DNA of 64,000 nt from positions 53,428 to 117,427 of the forward strand of contig NZ_JAYFUM010000027.1 in NCBI RefSeq assembly GCF_034929435.1. Reading direction: 5' to 3'. The position numbers and the translations under genes were made by a program. Below are positions 60,447 to 64,000 of the stretch, piece after piece. Within the stretch, counting starts at the first letter, position 1; the number at the start of each line of letters is the position of its first letter. The notes beneath the pieces were generated by a model. The model saw only the letters and a list, made by a program, of their open reading frames with translations, did no database searches and had not been told where the DNA came from. Source of the stretch: Arcicella rigui (GTDB taxonomy: Bacteria > Bacteroidota > Bacteroidia > Cytophagales > Spirosomataceae).

Positions 60447-62387
60447 TTATTTCTTTTTAGCTTTTGTCAATAACCAAGCTGCCCAGTTTTTGGCTGCTTG
60501 AAAGTTTTCAAATTCCATCGGCAAGCGTTTTCCATTCAAGTACTCATTATAAATCCACGGGTCACCGAGGGCAAACACTGTTCCTTTTCCTACTTGGGCA
60601 ACTGCCATAATATTATCGCCACCTTCTGAAATAATAGTACGAGCAGGAGCTTTCACAGAAAGTACTGACAATTCTTTCACAAAAATTTTCTTGACATCCT
60701 TGAAAATTTCGTGATTGGCAGGTATCATTACTTTGCCTTGTTCATAGACATTGTTTTTTACCATATTGATACTTTTTCCTGTAAACTGAATGCCAAATCG
60801 CTCTGCCAATTTATTGAAATGAGGCAATTCAGCATTGGCAGAATCATTTGCCATCATTACCAATACGCCACCGGCTTTTACCCACTTTTCAATAGCCGCA
60901 ATATCCTGAGCATCCACATAATTGGGATTTTCAGTTTCTTTTTTAGTATCAGGGTCAACGATGATATATACATCTACCCCTTTCAAAGTATTGGCTCTTG
61001 GTGCGGTTGGAATGGTACTTAGCGTAGCTCCGTAATTTTCAAAAATACTGGCTAATAAAGAAAAACCTGAATCTTTGCCATCTTCCCAAGTATAATGGAA
61101 AGGTTCTTTTACGCCTTCTTTAGAAGTTCTGAATTCGTGATTGAAATAATTATCCAAACCTACTTTTACGCCTTTGCCGATGCCTAAGTCTTCGGCAATT
61201 TCCATTTCAACGCTTGCCATGATAAATGGAGCTACTCCTTTTAAATCATCTTGGCGAATTTTTTCGCTGAGGTAATACTCATAGCTTCCATCACGATAAG
61301 GATTTCCGCCCAAGCCACTTACTAATACTACTTTTTCGAGGTGATTGATTCCTTTGCTATCAGTAGAAATAAAGTTTTTCAAAATGCCTTGATAACCTTT
61401 TTGTGCATATTTAAAGTACGATTTGTCAATATAGCCCATGCGTACTCCTTTGGCTAAACCATAGACCAACATCGACGAACCAGAGGCTTCTAAGTAATTG
61501 CCCTTCGCTCCTATTTTGTCCACTACCTGATACCAGCAACCTTCTTTTGGGTCTTGATACTTCACAATAGCAGGCACTAATCTTTGATAAATAGCGACTA
61601 ATTCAGCACGTTTTGGATGATTTTTCGGGAAAGTATCCAACACATCCAACAAAGCCATTACATACCAACCCATAGCTCTTCCCCAAATATTGGGCGATTT
61701 CCCTGTGGTTTTGTCTGCCCATTTTTGCTCACGGCTTTCGTCCCAACCATGGTGTAATAAACCAGTTTGTGGATTTCGTGCGTGTTTTTCCATCCAAATA
61801 AATTGGTTGGCAATGTCATCAAAATTTTCGGGTTGATTAAATGCTTTGCTGTACTCGGCATAAAAAGGCTCTACCATGTACAGACCATCTAACCACATCT
61901 GATTGGGATAAATTTTCTTGTGCCAAAAACCACCTTCGTTGGTGCGTGGATGCTGAGACAATTGCTTGCGAAGTAAATCAGCAGCTAATTTGAATTTCTC
62001 TTTGCCCGACTCACGGTAAAGCATCAATAAAAGTCTTCCGCCAGTAATGTTATCTGAATTAAATTTATCGAAATCATAAGATTTAATTTCGCCTTTGTCG
62101 TTTACATAAGCATCCAAATTGTTCAGAATAAAACGGTAATACTTGGCATCGCCAGTTTTGTACCAAACTCGTTCTATGGCTTTTAGGATAATCGCCTGCT
62201 CGTAGTCCCAACGGGCATACTTACCTTCTTCTTTGTAAGTAATAGAATCTTTATGAACATTCATCATAATATCTGCCATGCGTTCCGACCACTTAATTTG
62301 GGCAAAACTCAGATTGGCAGAAAGCAAACAAAGACCCAAAAACAATGTACATTTTTGGGAGATTTTAGAGAAAAATTGTTTTTGCAT
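60447..62387 (-). CDS. GH88/105 hydrolase fused to a DUF4350-like domain
   Basis: A 646-residue exported protein from the ATG at 62387 (signal peptide ending SFAQ); the frame runs open to 62459. The N-terminal GH88/105 (alpha/alpha)6 domain has NQMWLDGLYMVEPFYAEY, NIWGRAMGWYVMALLDVLDTF and GSSMLVYGLAKGVRMGYID. A C-terminal Rossmann-like DUF4350/GATase-type domain (about 440-640) has VDVYIIVDPDT, WVKAGGVLVMMAND and GKGTVFALGDPWIYNE. It likely releases unsaturated galacturonate from pectin fragments. It is in operon with the upstream MFS transporter. Confidence 0.88.
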   Translation of the reverse strand: MQKQFFSKISQKCTLFLGLCLLSANLSFAQIKWSERMADIMMNVHKDSITYKEEGKYARWDYEQAIILKAIERVWYKTGDAKYYRFILNNLDAYVNDKGEIKSYDFDKFNSDNITGGRLLLMLYRESGKEKFKLAADLLRKQLSQHPRTNEGGFWHKKIYPNQMWLDGLYMVEPFYAEYSKAFNQPENFDDIANQFIWMEKHARNPQTGLLHHGWDESREQKWADKTTGKSPNIWGRAMGWYVMALLDVLDTFPKNHPKRAELVAIYQRLVPAIVKYQDPKEGCWYQVVDKIGAKGNYLEASGSSMLVYGLAKGVRMGYIDKSYFKYAQKGYQGILKNFISTDSKGINHLEKVVLVSGLGGNPYRDGSYEYYLSEKIRQDDLKGVAPFIMASVEMEIAEDLGIGKGVKVGLDNYFNHEFRTSKEGVKEPFHYTWEDGKDSGFSLLASIFENYGATLSTIPTAPRANTLKGVDVYIIVDPDTKKETENPNYVDAQDIAAIEKWVKAGGVLVMMANDSANAELPHFNKLAERFGIQFTGKSINMVKNNVYEQGKVMIPANHEIFKDVKKIFVKELSVLSVKAPARTIISEGGDNIMAVAQVGKGTVFALGDPWIYNEYLNGKRLPMEFENFQAAKNWAAWLLTKAKKK

Positions 62388-62477
62388 TGGATGAAAATTG
62401 TGCTTTGAAGAATGTGGTTTGCGAAAACGCAAACCACAGTTTTGAGGGTCTATTTCCACAGACCAAATTCATCTTTA

Positions 62478-63758
62478 TTAAATATCAACCTGTTCGTTTT
62501 TAGGAGCAAAGAAGTGCATGATTCCCCAAGCTAAAATGTAGGCACTACCACACAACAAGAAAATAATGTTGTACCCTGCGTTGATGTTACCAGCAGCTTT
62601 GTAAGAATCTAAGAGCGAACCTACAATCAAAGGGAAAATCATACCGCCGACAGAACCTGCCATACCACCAATACCGATAACTGAACTAATGGCTTTTTTA
62701 GGAAACATATCTGATGCTACGGTATAAATATTGGCACTCCAAGCTTGGTGAGCCGCCGCTGCAAGGCTGATTAATGCCACAGCTTCCCAAATGTTGGTGG
62801 CATAACGAGCCGCCATAATTGGCACAACACAAATAGCGAAAATAAACATGGATACTTTTCTTGCTTTCGGAATAGCCCAACCTTTTTTGATGAAATATCC
62901 AGACAAGTAACCTCCGCCGATACTACCAATCGTTGTAGCAGTATAGACCAAAATCAAAGGTAAACTTGGCTTTTTCAAATCTAAATTGAAAGTAGATGAA
63001 AAATAAGAAGGCAACCAGAAAAGGAAAAACCACCAGATTGGGTCGGTAAGCATTTTTCCAAAAACGAAAGCGTAAGTCTGACGAATACCGAATAATTTCA
63101 ACCAAGCCACAGGTTTTTCGTTGGCATTTTCTGGCTCTACATCACTGTGAATATAGTCGTATTCAGCTTTTTGAAGTTTCTTATGTTTGGCAGGTACTTC
63201 ATAATAAATCCACCAGAAAATCAACCAAATAAAACCGATTCCACCGGTAACGATAAAAGCCATTTCCCAACCGTATTCACCTAAAATCCAAGGAACCATT
63301 ACGGGGGCAACTACCGCACCGATATTTGCTCCAGAATTAAAAATACCTGTTGCTAAAGCTCTTTCTTTTTTAGGAAACCATTCGGCAGTAGCTTTAATTG
63401 CCGCAGGGAAGTTTCCAGCTTCGCCCAAACCTAAAGCGGCTCTGGCAACCCCAAAACCAAAAGTACTTTTGGCAAAAGCATGAGCAATAGCCGCCAAACT
63501 CCAAGCAACAATAGAGATTGAATAACCTAATTTTGTACCAATTTTGTCAATAATTCCTCCAAAGGCCATTAAACTAAGTGCATAGGCAGCCTGAAACGCA
63601 ACCACAATGCTACTATAATCTGTTTCTGTCCAGTTAAATTCTTTTTCTAAAGTGGGTTTCAAAAGACCAATCACTTGTCGGTCGAGGTAATTGATAGTGG
63701 TGGCAAAAAACAGTAAAGCAACAATTTGCCAGCGATACTTACCAATAGTGTTTTCCAT
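62478..63758 (-). CDS. MFS transporter, hexuronate (ExuT/ACS family)-like
   Basis: A 426-residue transporter with 12 hydrophobic helices. ACS-family marks are TTINYLDRQVIGLLKPTLEK, FGGIIDKIGTKLGYS and the LGLGEAGNFPAAIKATAEWFP segment. This family takes up glucuronate, galacturonate and related organic anions. Directly upstream of the GH88/105 fusion gene, it would import the uronic acid released. It completes a compact uronate-use operon. Confidence 0.88.
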   Translation of the reverse strand: MENTIGKYRWQIVALLFFATTINYLDRQVIGLLKPTLEKEFNWTETDYSSIVVAFQAAYALSLMAFGGIIDKIGTKLGYSISIVAWSLAAIAHAFAKSTFGFGVARAALGLGEAGNFPAAIKATAEWFPKKERALATGIFNSGANIGAVVAPVMVPWILGEYGWEMAFIVTGGIGFIWLIFWWIYYEVPAKHKKLQKAEYDYIHSDVEPENANEKPVAWLKLFGIRQTYAFVFGKMLTDPIWWFFLFWLPSYFSSTFNLDLKKPSLPLILVYTATTIGSIGGGYLSGYFIKKGWAIPKARKVSMFIFAICVVPIMAARYATNIWEAVALISLAAAAHQAWSANIYTVASDMFPKKAISSVIGIGGMAGSVGGMIFPLIVGSLLDSYKAAGNINAGYNIIFLLCGSAYILAWGIMHFFAPKNEQVDI

Positions 63759-63886
63759 GAATATAGGGTTTGTTTTTGAAATTTATCAATACATCAACAG
63801 TAGCCCAAACTACTTTTTTGATACGCTTTTTAGTAAAAGGAGAAAAGGATATTTTTTTACTTGATTTAAATTTCTATAAACTGAAG

Positions 63887-64000
63887 TCATCTTGACTTTT
63901 TAATTTTCTTAATTGCCATGATAATAAAAGCTATAAAGTTAAATCCCATCCAACTTGAAAGAGTTGTATCAAATCGATTTAACAAAGACCTATAACTATC
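63887..64000 (-). CDS. probable transposase, C-terminal fragment at window edge
   Basis: An open frame of 37 codons, ending at a TGA (63887-63889), enters from the right edge. The peptide contains LLNRFDTTLSSWMGFNFIAF followed by IIMAIKKIKKSR. The arginine/tryptophan/aromatic layout resembles the C-terminus of IS5-like transposases. No terminal inverted repeat can be judged inside the window. Confidence 0.5.
   Translation of the reverse strand, partial: DSYRSLLNRFDTTLSSWMGFNFIAFIIMAIKKIKKSR

Overview
The window is AT-rich, gene-dense chromosomal DNA from a member of the Bacteroidota, most likely an aerobic, light-exposed Cytophagales bacterium (Spirosomataceae-like; the genus cannot be fixed from sequence alone). 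Supporting signs are a type IX secretion (T9SS) C-terminal sorting domain, a PorE-like OmpA protein, OstA-like and DUF5618 proteins, -7 boxes of the TAnnTTTG type, near absence of Shine-Dalgarno sequences, two photolyase/cryptochrome genes and many secreted glycoside hydrolases.

Layout. 1-16 kb is mainly housekeeping: the 5' part of dnaG, a beta-barrel protein, rimO, tatD-ppa (overlapping), a photolyase, def, a T9SS cargo protein, ostA-like and tilS (divergent), DUF5618, an ECF sigma factor with a four-helix membrane protein, TraB/GumN and a MOSC protein. 16-24 kb carries an MFS exporter, a secreted GH88/105 hydrolase, an AAA-ATPase/PD-(D/E)XK protein behind a 21-bp-phased repeat array, a methyltransferase and an atypical SDR divergent around a long palindrome, a DUF2834 protein and a HigBA-type toxin-antitoxin pair. 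24.6-33.7 kb is a rhamnose/pectin-type carbohydrate island, all on the minus strand: GH95, an unclassified six-hairpin glycosidase, rhamnose mutarotase, a NIPSNAP protein and a GH106-type alpha-L-rhamnosidase. It has no SusC/SusD pair or regulator in view. A GH88/105-DUF4350 fusion and a hexuronate-type MFS transporter at 60.4-63.8 kb, plus the GH88/105 at 17.9 kb, fit the same substrate class (unsaturated uronate-rhamnose oligosaccharides).

33.9-36.4 kb has a second, inverted copy of the AAA/PD-(D/E)XK gene and an orphan Imm49 immunity gene. 36.5-50.5 kb returns to general functions: DASH cryptochrome, serine hydrolase, sterol desaturase family protein, LytS/LytTR-type two-component pair, LemA with two TPM proteins, gmhA, AsmA, trigger factor and tRNA-Leu(UAG). 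50.6-60.4 kb has an SDR, a 41-residue membrane microprotein followed by a sodium:solute symporter, a two-gene module of an AlbA_2/GHKL protein with a ParA ATPase, a 5'-nucleotidase lipoprotein, the PorE-like protein and an NTF2-like protein. The right edge cuts a probable transposase.

The intergenic DNA is unusual. Three full copies of a 103-bp palindromic element are dispersed at 16.3, 23.2 and 51.8 kb. Several other spacers are long imperfect palindromes whose arms are built from reiterated short words, and some of these words recur at distant loci. Many convergent gene pairs are separated by strong terminator hairpins. The observations I rate highest are the AlbA_2/GHKL-ParA module, the 103-bp element, the 21-bp phased repeat array and the mosaic divergence of the two AAA/PD-(D/E)XK paralogues.
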